Assembly: GCF_037076465.1 (NCBI RefSeq)
Contig: NZ_AP028908.1
Span: forward strand, 2,232,001-2,296,000
Source of the DNA: Pectobacterium araliae
GTDB lineage: Bacteria; Pseudomonadota; Gammaproteobacteria; Enterobacterales; Enterobacteriaceae
Direction of reading: 5' to 3'
Length of the DNA: 64,000 bases
Shown: piece after piece, positions 51,964 to 62,092 of the stretch
How the letters are laid out: each line of letters starts with the position of its first letter
How positions within the stretch are numbered: position 1 is the first letter of the stretch
The notes under the pieces: model-generated
Database searches by the model: none
Told to the model about the DNA's origin: nothing
What the model saw: the letters and a program-made list of their open reading frames with translations, nothing else
Program-made: the position numbers and the translations under genes

Positions 51964-52086
51964 AATGTTATTGTCTGGCTACTGTTTTTGTATGACAAAG
52001 TATAAAAAGAAATTGTAGTAAATAGCCAATTGTTACCACTAAAACTCATGCACCTTGGACGGTAATTGAACAAAAACAAGCTCTTA

Positions 52087-53061
52087 TTAGTTTTTTTGCT
52101 CTATTTCTGGCGCATTCAACCTGGGGATAACCCGAATATATATAAGCTCGCTGAGTAGCTCAACTAAGGTTTGGCTGACGATCACCGCCGGAAGTAGCGG
52201 TAACGCGTCCGGTATCGCCAACGCCAGTGGCAGAATAACCAAAGAATTACGTGTGCTGGCGCTAAAGGCTATAGCTCGTCCGCCAGAGGAGTCCAACCGG
52301 AACACGCGGCTCGTGAACCAGCCGAGTAACGGTGCCAAAAGCGCGAAAAGCAGATAAAACGGTACGGCGCGTAAAATCACCTCCCAGGTGGTGCGCAACT
52401 GGGGCATGACTGTCGCCACCACAATAAACAGCACCAGAGCGGTAGCGGGAACGGGCAGATAACCCAACGCATCCGAAAATACTGCCACTGTGCGCTGCCG
52501 CGCCGCTAGCCATTGCAGAAGGGCAGCCAGCACTAAAGGCACGGCAATCAGCCAGATAAATGCGTCGATAAAGGGCGCGAAAACGATAAGCTCAGCGGCA
52601 CCATGGCCGAGAAATAACGTCAGATAAAAGGGCAACGCCAGCATTTGTAGTATCAACAGCATGGGCGTTGCGGCCAACAGGCGAGCCGCATCGGCACGCC
52701 CCAGATGCGCGAATGTCACCACGTAGTCAATACACGGCGCAAGTAACACCAATATGATACCCAGTTTGATCAACGGTTCGGCAGGAAGAAAGGGCAGTAG
52801 CGCCGCGACCAGCAAGGGGATCACGATGAAGTTGGCAACGAGCAATGCGCCGATGAACCTAATCTGAGTGATGCTTTTTCGGATTGTAGTCAGCGGAACT
52901 TGCAGGAACGTAACAAACAGCATCAGTGCCAGCGCCGGATTAATCATGACATCCAGTTGCTCTGTTTCCGGTATAACCATGGCTGTGGCCACTGCGGCTA
53001 TGACAGCAAAAAAGTAGATCGCGGCCTGATGGGCTTCCATAAGCGGTTTCAGCGCGGACAT
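52087..53061 (-). CDS. ACR3/SBF-family transporter (arsenic resistance-like)
   Basis: A 324-residue membrane protein with about ten helices. The motif LAPCIDYVVTFAHLGRADAARLLAATP resembles the ACR3 arsenite permease region containing a conserved Cys, and SASTRNSLVILPLALA matches the second half-repeat of the bile-acid/arsenite superfamily. No arsR or arsC neighbour is present, so arsenite export is only a family-based guess. It is the second SBF-superfamily transporter in this 3.2-kb stretch. Confidence 0.78.
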   Translation of the reverse strand: MSALKPLMEAHQAAIYFFAVIAAVATAMVIPETEQLDVMINPALALMLFVTFLQVPLTTIRKSITQIRFIGALLVANFIVIPLLVAALLPFLPAEPLIKLGIILVLLAPCIDYVVTFAHLGRADAARLLAATPMLLILQMLALPFYLTLFLGHGAAELIVFAPFIDAFIWLIAVPLVLAALLQWLAARQRTVAVFSDALGYLPVPATALVLFIVVATVMPQLRTTWEVILRAVPFYLLFALLAPLLGWFTSRVFRLDSSGGRAIAFSASTRNSLVILPLALAIPDALPLLPAVIVSQTLVELLSELIYIRVIPRLNAPEIEQKN

Positions 53062-53098
53062 GACGTTATCTCAATATCAAGCAGAAGGTATAGGACAG

Positions 53099-53136
53099 AA
53101 AAAACGGTGGCTGAAAGAGCGGCCACCGTTTTTTTA
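53099..53136 (-). terminator. Terminator after ydgA
   Basis: Stem AAAAACGGTGGC / GCCACCGTTTTT flanked by T-runs, between the ACR3-like gene start and the end of ydgA. It terminates ydgA transcription on the minus strand. Confidence 0.85.
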
Positions 53137-53161
53137 ACGCGTAATGCTACCAAACAAAGGA

Positions 53162-54712
53162 TTATTGCGCGGGTGGCGTAACGGATTCTTCTTGTGCCCC
53201 GGGCAGAGACTCTTCATCTTCTTCCGTGGGAACGGAGAAATAAGGCGCGATAAAATCGGCTAACGATATTTTGTTGCCATTGAAGTCAATTTGACCATCC
53301 GCGTAGTGCAGTGAGCTGGTAATCGCATTGTCTTTGGTGACGCTCAACTGATTTCCCTGACCGATCTCGGCCATCATATTAACCTGTTGTTTCGCCATAT
53401 CCTCCAACTGCTTTTGCTCTTCCGCATTGGCCGTTTTAGGGCTGCTCTGTACCATTAACTCCGTCAGCATATCCAACGGTACGTTGAGTTTCGCATCGAG
53501 TTTTTTGACCGACTGACGAATAATTTTTTCTTCGTCAGATACCGTGGCGTCAGCCGCTTTATCTGTACTCTGCAACGGATCGGTTAAATCCAGCGCCAGT
53601 GTGAACGTTCCTTCGCCTTTACTGTTTTTCCAACTGATCGGCGAGATGGCAATACTTGGGTTGCCTTTCAGCAACTGTGGCAGATATTGCAGAGCGAACA
53701 TGGCAACGTCGTGCTGATAAGCATCGGGGTCTATCGTGCTCGGGTCTTGTAACAGTTTTTGAACTTTTTCCTGATAGGCGGTGAGGAATTGCTTAGTGCC
53801 TTCGCCATCAAGCTGTGAAATAGATATGTTTACGTTACCCGAACCCAGATTGCGATCGCCGATGATCAACGATCCCAGCGTCACTGCCATCTTGCCTGCC
53901 AGATTCTTGTCATCTTCCGTCGCGTTGCTTTGCAAAGAGAGGTCGTTGAGTGTAACGGGTTCGCCACCTTCTACAATAAACGTCATCGTTTTAAGAGAGA
54001 GGGCACCATCACCTAAATCAAGATCGAATTTACCTTTTTGATTGATCGCTTTGATGGAGAAATCGGTGATATCGACATTTTCTGTCTGACCCCAGGTATT
54101 TTTCCTTTCCATCTTCACGCTGCCGATGGTGGTATCTAGCTTGCTGCTGCGCAGGTCGTGCCCGATATCCAGCAAGATATCTGCACCGCTGAAGGAAAAT
54201 TTCTGTTCTGGCGTTTGATGGTCGATGGGTGCCAGCGTAACGAGTGACTGTGTATCACCGCTGTAGGCGACGCGGGTTTCGGCCGTAAAGAATGGCTTAT
54301 CTTTAGTCAGTTCAAACCAGGCTTTGACGGCTGGTGTATTAGCCAACTCGGTATGGACAGAGCCCATCGCCGGTGCAAGATTGAATTTCTTGAGCTGTGC
54401 CAATGGGAACGGCCCATGAGAGACGGTTTCGTTGAAGACCAGTTCTTCACCGGGCGCAAGGATTTGTGTACCTTTTGCTGTGCCATCACTCTGTAATACA
54501 TAGGCTAGCGTGCTGCTGAATACGCCGCCCTGATAGTCGCGATAAACGACTTTCAACCCTGCGTTGGGGTAGGCTTGCTTAAGTTGAGTATTCAACGTAT
54601 CGGTAAAACCATCAATCTGCTGAGCTAACTGCTTGCCGGTGTACCAGGATGCACCGGTCCAGATGGCACCCAGAGCAACAATCACACCTACGGCGACTAA
54701 CGATTTCTTCAT
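53162..54712 (-). CDS. ydgA: YdgA family protein (DUF945)
   Basis: A 516-residue protein with a single N-terminal hydrophobic helix (MKKSLVAVGVIVALGAIW), so probably anchored in the inner membrane facing the periplasm. It matches the YdgA/YihF DUF945 family; function is unsettled. The C-terminal part is rich in Glu, Pro and Gln (EEDEESLPGAQEESVTPPAQ). It lies next to manA, as in E. coli. Confidence 0.92.
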   Translation of the reverse strand: MKKSLVAVGVIVALGAIWTGASWYTGKQLAQQIDGFTDTLNTQLKQAYPNAGLKVVYRDYQGGVFSSTLAYVLQSDGTAKGTQILAPGEELVFNETVSHGPFPLAQLKKFNLAPAMGSVHTELANTPAVKAWFELTKDKPFFTAETRVAYSGDTQSLVTLAPIDHQTPEQKFSFSGADILLDIGHDLRSSKLDTTIGSVKMERKNTWGQTENVDITDFSIKAINQKGKFDLDLGDGALSLKTMTFIVEGGEPVTLNDLSLQSNATEDDKNLAGKMAVTLGSLIIGDRNLGSGNVNISISQLDGEGTKQFLTAYQEKVQKLLQDPSTIDPDAYQHDVAMFALQYLPQLLKGNPSIAISPISWKNSKGEGTFTLALDLTDPLQSTDKAADATVSDEEKIIRQSVKKLDAKLNVPLDMLTELMVQSSPKTANAEEQKQLEDMAKQQVNMMAEIGQGNQLSVTKDNAITSSLHYADGQIDFNGNKISLADFIAPYFSVPTEEDEESLPGAQEESVTPPAQ

Positions 54713-54831
54713 CTTTATTCATCCTTTAGTAAAAAAATGCGCGTTTTCAACGCGAAACGCAGAGAACTTTGCATGCAATACACGGCTAATTTTCAGCGCC
54801 GTACATGTGTAACAACCGTGTACGGAACGCG

Positions 54832-56004
54832 TTATCGGTTAAATACGCGAGCGAGACGCCCTTGTCCCTCAACCGTTATCGGTGACTCACTGGCGGAAAT
54901 AAAGCAGGACTCTCCCGGGCGTAGCGAAAGTCGCTGCTCATTTTTTTGCAGGACGGCATGACCGTCAACGCAAAATACAATAGCAGCGCTGTTTTGGCCG
55001 AGCGTTTGTGGATTCTGACTCAATTCATGCAGTGAAAAAGCAAAATCATCAACCGGGATAGGAAAACGTAGTTCATTACCCCTACGGTGTGGCGTCGTCA
55101 GTAACTGGTTTGCGGGTTTGGCTTCAAACACGACATTTTCCAGCAGCTCTGGAATATCAATGTATTTCGGTGTTAACCCTGCACGCAGCACATTATCCGA
55201 GTTTGCCATGACTTCTAATGCCACGCCTTTTAAATAGGCATGTGGCGTTTGAGCAAACAGGAACATGGCTTCACCGGGTTGAAGTGTAATCACGTTCAGC
55301 AACAGCGGGGAAAACAACCCGCTATCATCGGAATAATAGTGGGTAATCGCACGAATTGTCTCCCAAGGCTCGCCGTTTTGGCTGTTTAGTGCGGCTTTCA
55401 ATACGCCGAGTGCACGTGATTTTTGTTCGCCTTCCATACTAAGCAGGTTGGTGAACAACATGGCGAGGTTTTTTGCGTCGGGTTGTTGTAAAAACGCGAC
55501 AATTGAGGGATGTGCACTGGCTATTGGTTCCAGCAGATGAACAATTTCAGATAATTCTCGAAACCCGTTCATCGCCTGAAAAGGCGTTAACGCGTAGACC
55601 AATTCTGGTTTGTGATTGGCATCTTTATAGTTCCTTTCGGCCGCATCCAGCGCGATACCGGCCGCATTCTCTTTCTCAAAGCCTTGTTCTGCCGCTGATT
55701 TACTGGGATGAACCTGAATGGAAAGCGGTTGCTCTGCGCATAACACCTTAAACAGAAAGGGCAACTCACCAAAACGTTGCGTAACCGTTGCGCCAAGGTG
55801 GGTTATGGCATCTTCGGCAATGACGTCTCGTAGGCTGCGAGTGTTGCCTTTTTCATCAATAATTGCTGAACTACTTTTGGGATGCGCACCCATCCACAGT
55901 TCTGCCATTGGTAAATCATTAGGGTTATCAATACGATAAAGCTCAGTTAAGGCTTTTTTGCTGCCCCAGGCGTAGTGCTGGACGCAATTGAGCATTTTTT
56001 GCAT
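54832..56004 (-). CDS. manA: Mannose-6-phosphate isomerase
   Basis: Zinc enzyme interconverting mannose-6-phosphate and fructose-6-phosphate. The 390-residue type I protein has the metal site in LSIQVHPSKSAAEQGF (~95-110) and NYKDANHKPELVYAL (~128-142), and the conserved LQPGEAMFLFAQTPHAYL near residue 245. It is divergent from fumC, and ydgA follows on the same strand. Confidence 0.97.
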   Translation of the reverse strand: MQKMLNCVQHYAWGSKKALTELYRIDNPNDLPMAELWMGAHPKSSSAIIDEKGNTRSLRDVIAEDAITHLGATVTQRFGELPFLFKVLCAEQPLSIQVHPSKSAAEQGFEKENAAGIALDAAERNYKDANHKPELVYALTPFQAMNGFRELSEIVHLLEPIASAHPSIVAFLQQPDAKNLAMLFTNLLSMEGEQKSRALGVLKAALNSQNGEPWETIRAITHYYSDDSGLFSPLLLNVITLQPGEAMFLFAQTPHAYLKGVALEVMANSDNVLRAGLTPKYIDIPELLENVVFEAKPANQLLTTPHRRGNELRFPIPVDDFAFSLHELSQNPQTLGQNSAAIVFCVDGHAVLQKNEQRLSLRPGESCFISASESPITVEGQGRLARVFNR

Positions 56005-56225
56005 TTCGGCTCCCTGCGATTACATTAAATTGTTAATTTTTGTGATGCCAGCGGTTAACTACTTGAATGATTATGAATACACTGCATCTTCTTCGCTTCA
56101 TGGTAATGTTTTATGTAGCGCGATACCAGACCGTGTTATAGGCCAGTCAGTGTTATCAGAATAGGCCCAGCGATGTGATTCGATGTCTTCTACTATTTGA
56201 ATCTGTATTTTAAAGAGGAAAGATA

Positions 56226-57623
56226 ATGAGCACGACGCGTAGTGAAAAAGACTCAATGGGGCCAATTGATGTTCCTGCTGATCGTTTATGGGGAGCTCAA
56301 ACGCAACGGTCACTGGAGCATTTCCGTATTTCAGAAGAGAAAATGCCACAAGCGCTGATTTATGCACTCGCGCAAACCAAGCGTGCAGCGGCACGCGTTA
56401 ACATGGATCTCACGCTGCTACCTGCCGATCGCGGGAATGCGATTATTCAGGCAGCGGATGAGGTGTTGGCAGGCAAACACGCGGGAGAATTCCCGTTAGC
56501 GATCTGGCAGACGGGGTCCGGCACGCAAAGTAATATGAATATGAATGAAGTGTTGGCTAACCGTGCTAGTGAGCTACTAGGGGGAGCGCGGGGCAACAAT
56601 CGGCTGGTTCATCCAAACGATGATGTTAACAAAAGTCAGAGTTCTAACGATGTGTTCCCAACGGCGATGCATGTTGCGGCCGTTGTTGCGATCAACGAAC
56701 ATCTGATACCAGAGTTGAAAGCCCTGCACGCCACGCTGGCGTCAAAGGCGGAACAGTTCAAAAATATCGTTAAAATCGGCCGTACGCATTTACAGGATGC
56801 GACGCCGCTGACGCTGGGACAGGAAATCTCTGGTTGGGCCGCGATGTTGCAGCATAACCTGAAGCATATCGAAAACAGCGTGCCGCATATTTGCGAGCTG
56901 GCACTGGGCGGTACGGCGGTTGGAACGGGGCTAAACACGCATCCTGAATACGCAGTGCGCGTGGCGGCGGAACTGGCGAAACTCACTGGCCAGCCGTTTG
57001 TAACGTCACCGAATAAGTTCGAAGCTCTGGCGACCTGTGATGCGCTGGTGCATGGGCATGGTGCTTTGAAGGGGCTGGCCGCATCGTTAATGAAGATTGC
57101 CAACGATGTGCGCTGGCTGGCATCAGGTCCGCGCTGTGGTATCGGCGAGCTGAGCATTCCTGAAAACGAACCGGGCAGTTCCATCATGCCAGGCAAGGTC
57201 AATCCGACCCAGTGTGAAGCGCTGACAATGCTGTGTTGCCAGGTGATGGGCAATGATGTCGCGGTGAATATCGGCGGCGCGTCTGGTAATTTTGAGTTGA
57301 ATGTCTACCGCCCTATGGTGATTCATAATTTCCTGCAATCGATCCGCCTGCTGGCTGACGGTATGAAGAGCTTTGATGAGCACTGTGCTGTGGGGATTGA
57401 GCCTAATCACGATCGCATCACCCAACTGTTGAATGAATCGCTGATGCTGGTGACTGCGCTGAACACGCATATTGGCTATGACAAAGCGGCAGACATTGCC
57501 AAAAAAGCGCACAAAGAAGGGCTGACGTTGAAAGCGGCGGCGCTCAAACTGAACTATCTCACTGAAGTGCAGTTCGATGAATGGGTCCGACCAGAAGAGA
57601 TGGTCGGTAGCCTGAAAAAATAA
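56226..57623 (+). CDS. fumC: Fumarate hydratase class II
   Basis: Oxygen-stable, iron-free fumarase that hydrates fumarate to malate. The 465-residue protein shows the fumarase/aspartase signature [15 protein letters not shown] with the catalytic Ser (~318), [14 protein letters not shown] (~98-111) and [16 protein letters not shown] with the catalytic His (~188). AGAGGAAAG lies upstream. A terminator and group II intron follow. Confidence 0.98.
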   Translation: MSTTRSEKDSMGPIDVPADRLWGAQTQRSLEHFRISEEKMPQALIYALAQTKRAAARVNMDLTLLPADRGNAIIQAADEVLAGKHAGEFPLAIWQTGSGTQSNMNMNEVLANRASELLGGARGNNRLVHPNDDVNKSQSSNDVFPTAMHVAAVVAINEHLIPELKALHATLASKAEQFKNIVKIGRTHLQDATPLTLGQEISGWAAMLQHNLKHIENSVPHICELALGGTAVGTGLNTHPEYAVRVAAELAKLTGQPFVTSPNKFEALATCDALVHGHGALKGLAASLMKIANDVRWLASGPRCGIGELSIPENEPGSSIMPGKVNPTQCEALTMLCCQVMGNDVAVNIGGASGNFELNVYRPMVIHNFLQSIRLLADGMKSFDEHCAVGIEPNHDRITQLLNESLMLVTALNTHIGYDKAADIAKKAHKEGLTLKAAALKLNYLTEVQFDEWVRPEEMVGSLKK

Positions 57624-57651
57624 TGGCGCGGTAGTCAGCGTGTTATCGCAT

Positions 57652-57686
57652 CGCCTGCTGATGTCTATCTGCAGGCGTTTTCTTTT
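57652..57686 (+). terminator. fumC terminator and intron target
   Basis: Stem CGCCTGC (57652-57658) / GCAGGCG (57671-57677) with a 12-base loop is followed by TTTTCTTTT. The group II intron begins immediately after at 57687. Confidence 0.85.
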
Positions 57687-58142
57687 GTGCGCCGGGCATG
57701 GCGCGTAGCGCCTTGACGGGCGCTGTCCGTTGACTGTAGTGGTCAAGGGGCGACTTGGCGGTGAAAGTCCTCTACACACCCGGCAAGGGGAAGTGTTAGC
57801 CGAACGGCAAGGGTGCCCACCGCGAGGTGGGATCTGAAGGAAGCTGAAGGCAAAATGCTGGCCTGACGAACAGGAAGCAGTTTAGGCGGCACAGCGGGGT
57901 AAGGTGGCAAATATCATCAAAGCCCAATACTTGCACAGAACGCTGTGACGTAAAGCTGACAGGCATAAGCAGGAAGGTCGCGCGAATTACCCCGGGAGGG
58001 CTGCACGTTTGCTTCAGGGCTACCGAGCGTCGAGAGGCGACGGGATGAACGTGCAGCAGTCAGCCGAAGCCGTAGTAGTGCTGCATAACTGGCAGCATGA
58101 AGGGCTGAACATGATTAACCGTGATTAGGACACCGATACTCG

Positions 58143-59531
58143 ATGGGAATTAATGAGGCACAAGCGCAGAGCACTGCGGCCAGCGGCAGAGGAGACGGAC
58201 AGTATCCGTCAGTGCTGCATGAGGGTGCTGAAATCCCCACGGCGGTCGGTGGGCAAACGAAAGCGGAAATGCCGTTGACGATGGAAACGGTGATAACGAG
58301 AGAGAACCTGATGCTGGCCTATCAGCGCGTGGTGGAAAACAACGGCGCGGCAGGGGTAGATAACCTGAAAGTGACGGAGTTGAAGCCGTGGCTGAAACAG
58401 AACTGGGCGAGTATCAGGCAGGCATTGATTACGGGCGCCTACCAGCCGCAGGCGATACGCAGAGTGGATATCCCAAAGCCGGACGGCGGCGTGAGAACCC
58501 TGGGTATCCCGACGGTAGTGGACAGGCTTATCCAGCAGGCGATAGCACAACAACTCAGTCCGGTCGTGGAGCCGCACTTCTGCGAATCGAGTTACGGGTT
58601 CAGAAGTAACCGCAATGCGTGGCAGGCAGTGCAACAGGCACAGCGCTACATACAAAGCGGGAAACGCTGGGTGGTCGATCTGGATCTGGAAAAGTTCTTT
58701 GACCGGGTGGATCATGACATTTTGATGTCACGTCTGGCGAGGCATGTCAGGGATAAACGGCTGTTGAAACTGATACGTCGCTACCTTGAAGCGGAAATGA
58801 CGAACGGGTGCGAGACAGAGAAGCGAGGTAAGGGAATGCCGCAGGGCGGACCGTTGTCGCCGCTACTGTCGAACATTCTGCTGGATGAACTGGATAAAGA
58901 ACTGGAGCGTCGAGGTCACAGCTTCTGTCGCTATGCGGATGACTGCAACATTTACGTGAGCAGTCGCAAAGCAGGCGAGCATATCTTTAGGGCAATCAGG
59001 GTGTACCTGAGAGACATACTGAAGCTAAAGGTCAATGAGCAGAAGAGTGCGGTGGCGCGACCGTGGGAGCGTAAGTTCCTGGGATACAGCGTGACACGGC
59101 ACAAACAGACCCGACTGAAGATCGCAGGGAGCAGTGTCGAGAGGCTGAAGGAGAAGATCCGTAGCCTGACGACAGGGCACGCGACGAAATCAGTGAAAGG
59201 CGTAATCAATGAACTCACACCGATACTGCGAGGCTGGATGAGCTACTTCAGATACACGGAAGTAAAAGGAGTTCTGGAGAAGATTGACGGCTGGGTCAGG
59301 CGTAAACTGCGCAGTCTACTGTGGCGGCAATGGAAACGAACGTATACGCGAGCCCGAATGCTAATGCGAGCGGGCTTGTGTGAAAAGCGAGCGTGGAGGT
59401 CGGCGAGTAACCAGCGAGGAGCGTGGTGGAACGCGGGGTCGAGTCACATGAATGATGCGATAAAGACGGCGCAGTTCAGACGACTCGGCTTGATATCACT
59501 AGTGGAGCAGCAACGGCAGTTCCAGAGTTAA
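58143..59531 (+). CDS. ltrA: Group II intron reverse transcriptase/maturase
   Basis: A 462-residue protein that reverse-transcribes the intron and assists its splicing. RT motifs include PKPDGGVRTLGIPTVVDRLI (~111-130), YGFRSNRNAW, VDLDLEKFFDRVDHD (~178-192), MPQGGPLSPLLSNILL (~232-247) and the catalytic RYADDC (YADD at 264-267). The maturase X domain (~355-390) has ILRGWMSYFRYTEVKG. No HNH endonuclease domain follows, which fits class C introns. Confidence 0.96.
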   Translation: MGINEAQAQSTAASGRGDGQYPSVLHEGAEIPTAVGGQTKAEMPLTMETVITRENLMLAYQRVVENNGAAGVDNLKVTELKPWLKQNWASIRQALITGAYQPQAIRRVDIPKPDGGVRTLGIPTVVDRLIQQAIAQQLSPVVEPHFCESSYGFRSNRNAWQAVQQAQRYIQSGKRWVVDLDLEKFFDRVDHDILMSRLARHVRDKRLLKLIRRYLEAEMTNGCETEKRGKGMPQGGPLSPLLSNILLDELDKELERRGHSFCRYADDCNIYVSSRKAGEHIFRAIRVYLRDILKLKVNEQKSAVARPWERKFLGYSVTRHKQTRLKIAGSSVERLKEKIRSLTTGHATKSVKGVINELTPILRGWMSYFRYTEVKGVLEKIDGWVRRKLRSLLWRQWKRTYTRARMLMRAGLCEKRAWRSASNQRGAWWNAGSSHMNDAIKTAQFRRLGLISLVEQQRQFQS

Positions 59532-59534
59532 CAT

Positions 59535-59570
59535 GAACCGCCGTATGCGGAACCGCACGTACGGTGGTGT
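59535..59570 (+). ncRNA. Group II intron domain V, copy 2
   Basis: Sequence identical to domain V of copy 1, with the CGC triad in ACCGCCGT. It lies 4 bases after the RT stop codon. Confidence 0.8.
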
Positions 59571-59606
59571 GAGAGGACGGCGGGAGTAATCTCGCCTCCT
59601 ACTCGA

Positions 59607-60542
59607 TTATTCCGGCGCATCGGTATACAGATGCAAACGCGGGATAAGCAAGCGAAGTTCGGCGGCTTTCGGCTTGTGCTTATGTTTGATGTTGTTAGCA
59701 TCATAAGGATTAAGCTCGCCGATGGTCGGTACATCGCCGTCGGCTCCCTGCTGACAAAGTACGAGCAGAGGAGACGGGCAGGGGTGCTGAACCTGCTTCT
59801 GCTGCTCGGGATACCATACGCGTGCGATAGGCTGCACTTTTACCGGGCGTTTTATCTTCAATATCGTCTCTTCCGGCAGCGGTAATACGGTTTCTATCTC
59901 TTGTTCCACATGCTCCATCCACTGCGCTTTGGTATACGGTGCTGCATTTTTTGCTGCGTTCAGGCTTTTGGTCAGTTTCTCCAGCAACTCCCCGCGCGTC
60001 ATGTTTTTGATGATGTGCTTATTCGCCCAACCAAACCGGACTGATGCCGGGTTCGTTATGAACGTTAACGAACGGTAAGCGCTGAGCGTGATCAACCCCT
60101 TCAAATGCGTATGGACGAAGTCAAAGCGCTGTTCCGGCTCTAGTCCTGATTCGACAGTAATAATCTGCTCCAGCTCCTTTTTCAGCGCATTAATTTCCGC
60201 GATAAGTGACTGCGCCTGCTGATACTGTGCGGCGTTGACGGAAAAACAGAGTGCGCCTGGCAAGCGGATCGCGCTTTTACTGCTGAGCGTTTCTGGATAG
60301 TGGTGAATGAACAGACGCTGAAAATGGGCTAACCCTTTCTCGCGTGCCTCTTGCCCAACGTACTGCGTGACGGCGATATGCTCAATAGGGTCATGCTCCG
60401 TTCCTTTTTCCACATTCGGAAGGGAATAGACGCGGCCTGCCAGCAGCCGATATTCGCCAAACTGTCGTTGCATCAGAGCCAACTTGGTCTCTAACGTTTG
60501 GAAACAGCGGTTCATGCGATCGATTAGCACGTAGCGATTCAT
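59607..60542 (-). CDS. tus: DNA replication terminus site-binding protein Tus
   Basis: Binds Ter sites and stops replication forks in one direction. The 311-residue protein aligns with E. coli Tus throughout, for example FGWANKHIIKNMTRGELLEKL, KIKRPVKVQPIARVWYPEQQ and LRLLIPRLHLYTD. The ATG at 60542 (MNRYVLIDRMN) gives the family length; over 120 upstream codons are open but not conserved. A Ter site lies 12 bases upstream. The stop codon spans the end of intron copy 2. Confidence 0.96.
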   Translation of the reverse strand: MNRYVLIDRMNRCFQTLETKLALMQRQFGEYRLLAGRVYSLPNVEKGTEHDPIEHIAVTQYVGQEAREKGLAHFQRLFIHHYPETLSSKSAIRLPGALCFSVNAAQYQQAQSLIAEINALKKELEQIITVESGLEPEQRFDFVHTHLKGLITLSAYRSLTFITNPASVRFGWANKHIIKNMTRGELLEKLTKSLNAAKNAAPYTKAQWMEHVEQEIETVLPLPEETILKIKRPVKVQPIARVWYPEQQKQVQHPCPSPLLVLCQQGADGDVPTIGELNPYDANNIKHKHKPKAAELRLLIPRLHLYTDAPE

Positions 60543-60554
60543 AACCCAACCCAT

Positions 60555-60571
60555 TTTAGTTACAACATACT
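60555..60571 (-). other. Ter site (TerB-like) upstream of tus
   Basis: On the minus strand AGTATGTTGTAACTAAA matches the E. coli Ter core exactly. It lies 12 bases before the tus start, as TerB does in E. coli, so Tus would also repress its own gene. From the known Ter polarity, forks moving toward lower coordinates should be arrested. Confidence 0.93.
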
Positions 60572-60709
60572 TATCTTTATACTTACAAAAACTCGCTTCA
60601 GCAACTGTGTATTTCATCATTTTTAGCAGGGCTCGGGGGAAATACAAGGGAGTGAACGGGAGCAGCGCGGAGTTTACCTGAATCAGATAAACTCCTATAA
60701 GAAAAGGGT

Positions 60710-61978
60710 TTAAAGACGACGTTTCAGTATAAGGCTGACGAACAATGCGGACAATAAGAGGGCTGCGAGAAACACCGTAATCCCCATCCAGCCGAATGAA
60801 TGCCAGAAGAATCCTCCCAGTGTGCCAGCCAGACTCGACCCCAAATAGTAAGAAAAAAGATACATTGATGAAGCCTGGCCTTTGGCGCGACGCGCCCGTT
60901 GCCCAATCCAACTGCTGGCTACCGAGTGTGCGGCGAAGAACCCAGCGGTAAAGAGCATCATCCCTCCAAAGATAGCGAATACGGGTGTCAGTGCCGTTAT
61001 TCCCAGACCTGTCAGCATAAGCAGAATCGCAATACTCAGCACTGGGCCACGGCCATAGCGAGAAGTCAACGCTCCAGCTTTTGGTGAACTATAACTTCCA
61101 GTGAGATAGACCACGGAAAGTAAACCAACCACCGCCTGACTGAGCAAATACGGTGGAGCTAACAGCCGATACCCGATGTAGTTAAACAGGGTAACGAATG
61201 CGCCCATCAGCAAAAATCCCTCAAGGAACAGCAACGGCAAACCCGCATCGCGCCAATGTAGTTTGCTATTTAACAGCAACGTTGTCGGACGCAGTGAACC
61301 GGGGCGGAAATGGCGTGATTCCGGCAGAATTCGCCAGAATGTTATCGCCGCAATAAGCGCCAGTATACCGATTGCACCGATGGCAACCCGCCACGGGAAA
61401 TAATCCGTCAACACGCCGCTGACCAAACGTCCGCTCATTCCGCCGATCGAGTTACCGCTGATATATAATCCCATCGAAAATGCCAGCACGCTGGGGTGAA
61501 TTTCTTCACTCAGATAACTCATAGCAACGGCTGCGACGCCGCTTAGCGACAGGCCGATCATCGCTCGCATAATCAATACGCCGTTCCAACTGGTCATGAA
61601 CGCGCAAATCACGGTACAGAGTGCAGCCAGCATCAGCGACACCGCCATCACGTTCTTACGACCCATCGTGTCGGAGAGTGGACCGGTGAACAACAGCCCA
61701 AAAGCCAGCATCACCGTGGAGACGGAGAGTGACAGGCTGCTGGTTGCGGGCGAAATACCAAAATCCTGAGATAACACCGGCAACAACGGTTGTACGCAAT
61801 ATAGTAGGGCGAACGTGGCTAGCCCGGCAGAAAATAGCGCCAGCGTGACACGCATAAATTGTGGTGTACCACGCGTAATATAAGACGTTTTAGCGAAGGG
61901 TTTCGGGGCTATATCCTCCACATCATCGGTCGTAGAAATAGACCAGTCATTCGGTGCAGAAGATGGCAGGTTACTCAC
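60710..61978 (-). CDS. ynfM: MFS transporter YnfM-like
   Basis: A 422-residue major facilitator transporter with 12 membrane helices after a ~40-residue cytoplasmic N-terminal tail. The MFS motif between helices 2 and 3 is GPLSDTMGRKN. It resembles E. coli YnfM and, as there, is divergent from a LysR gene (ynfL). YnfM-type proteins are linked to drug or arabinose-analogue efflux; the natural substrate is unknown. Confidence 0.88.
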   Translation of the reverse strand: MSNLPSSAPNDWSISTTDDVEDIAPKPFAKTSYITRGTPQFMRVTLALFSAGLATFALLYCVQPLLPVLSQDFGISPATSSLSLSVSTVMLAFGLLFTGPLSDTMGRKNVMAVSLMLAALCTVICAFMTSWNGVLIMRAMIGLSLSGVAAVAMSYLSEEIHPSVLAFSMGLYISGNSIGGMSGRLVSGVLTDYFPWRVAIGAIGILALIAAITFWRILPESRHFRPGSLRPTTLLLNSKLHWRDAGLPLLFLEGFLLMGAFVTLFNYIGYRLLAPPYLLSQAVVGLLSVVYLTGSYSSPKAGALTSRYGRGPVLSIAILLMLTGLGITALTPVFAIFGGMMLFTAGFFAAHSVASSWIGQRARRAKGQASSMYLFSYYLGSSLAGTLGGFFWHSFGWMGITVFLAALLLSALFVSLILKRRL

Positions 61979-62092
61979 AATAATTCCTTACCGGAAAAGG
62001 TCAATCAGGCGTAGAACAACAATGTGGCGATCATAGAAGAGTGACATTATTTTGTATAATATATTAATAATCACAATTGATACGTTAAAAAT
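61979..62092. promoter_or_regulatory. ynfM/ynfL divergent promoter region
   Basis: 114 bases between divergent genes, AT-rich near 62040-62090. LysR regulators usually bind such regions; TATAATATATTAATAATCACAA is suggestive but no LTTR box (T-N11-A) is assigned with confidence. Confidence 0.35.

Larger units (their letters stand above)
57687..59607 (+). mobile_element. Group II intron (IIC-like), copy 2, 1921 bases, intact
   Basis: The element starts GTGCGCCGG and ends CTCCTACTCGAT, as in copy 1, with domain V at 59535-59570. It is inserted between the fumC terminator and the end of convergent tus, and its last base supplies the first base (on the plus strand) of the tus stop triplet. The ribozyme scaffold at 57687-58142 has no gene. 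Near-identity with copy 1 shows recent movement or gene conversion. Confidence 0.92.
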
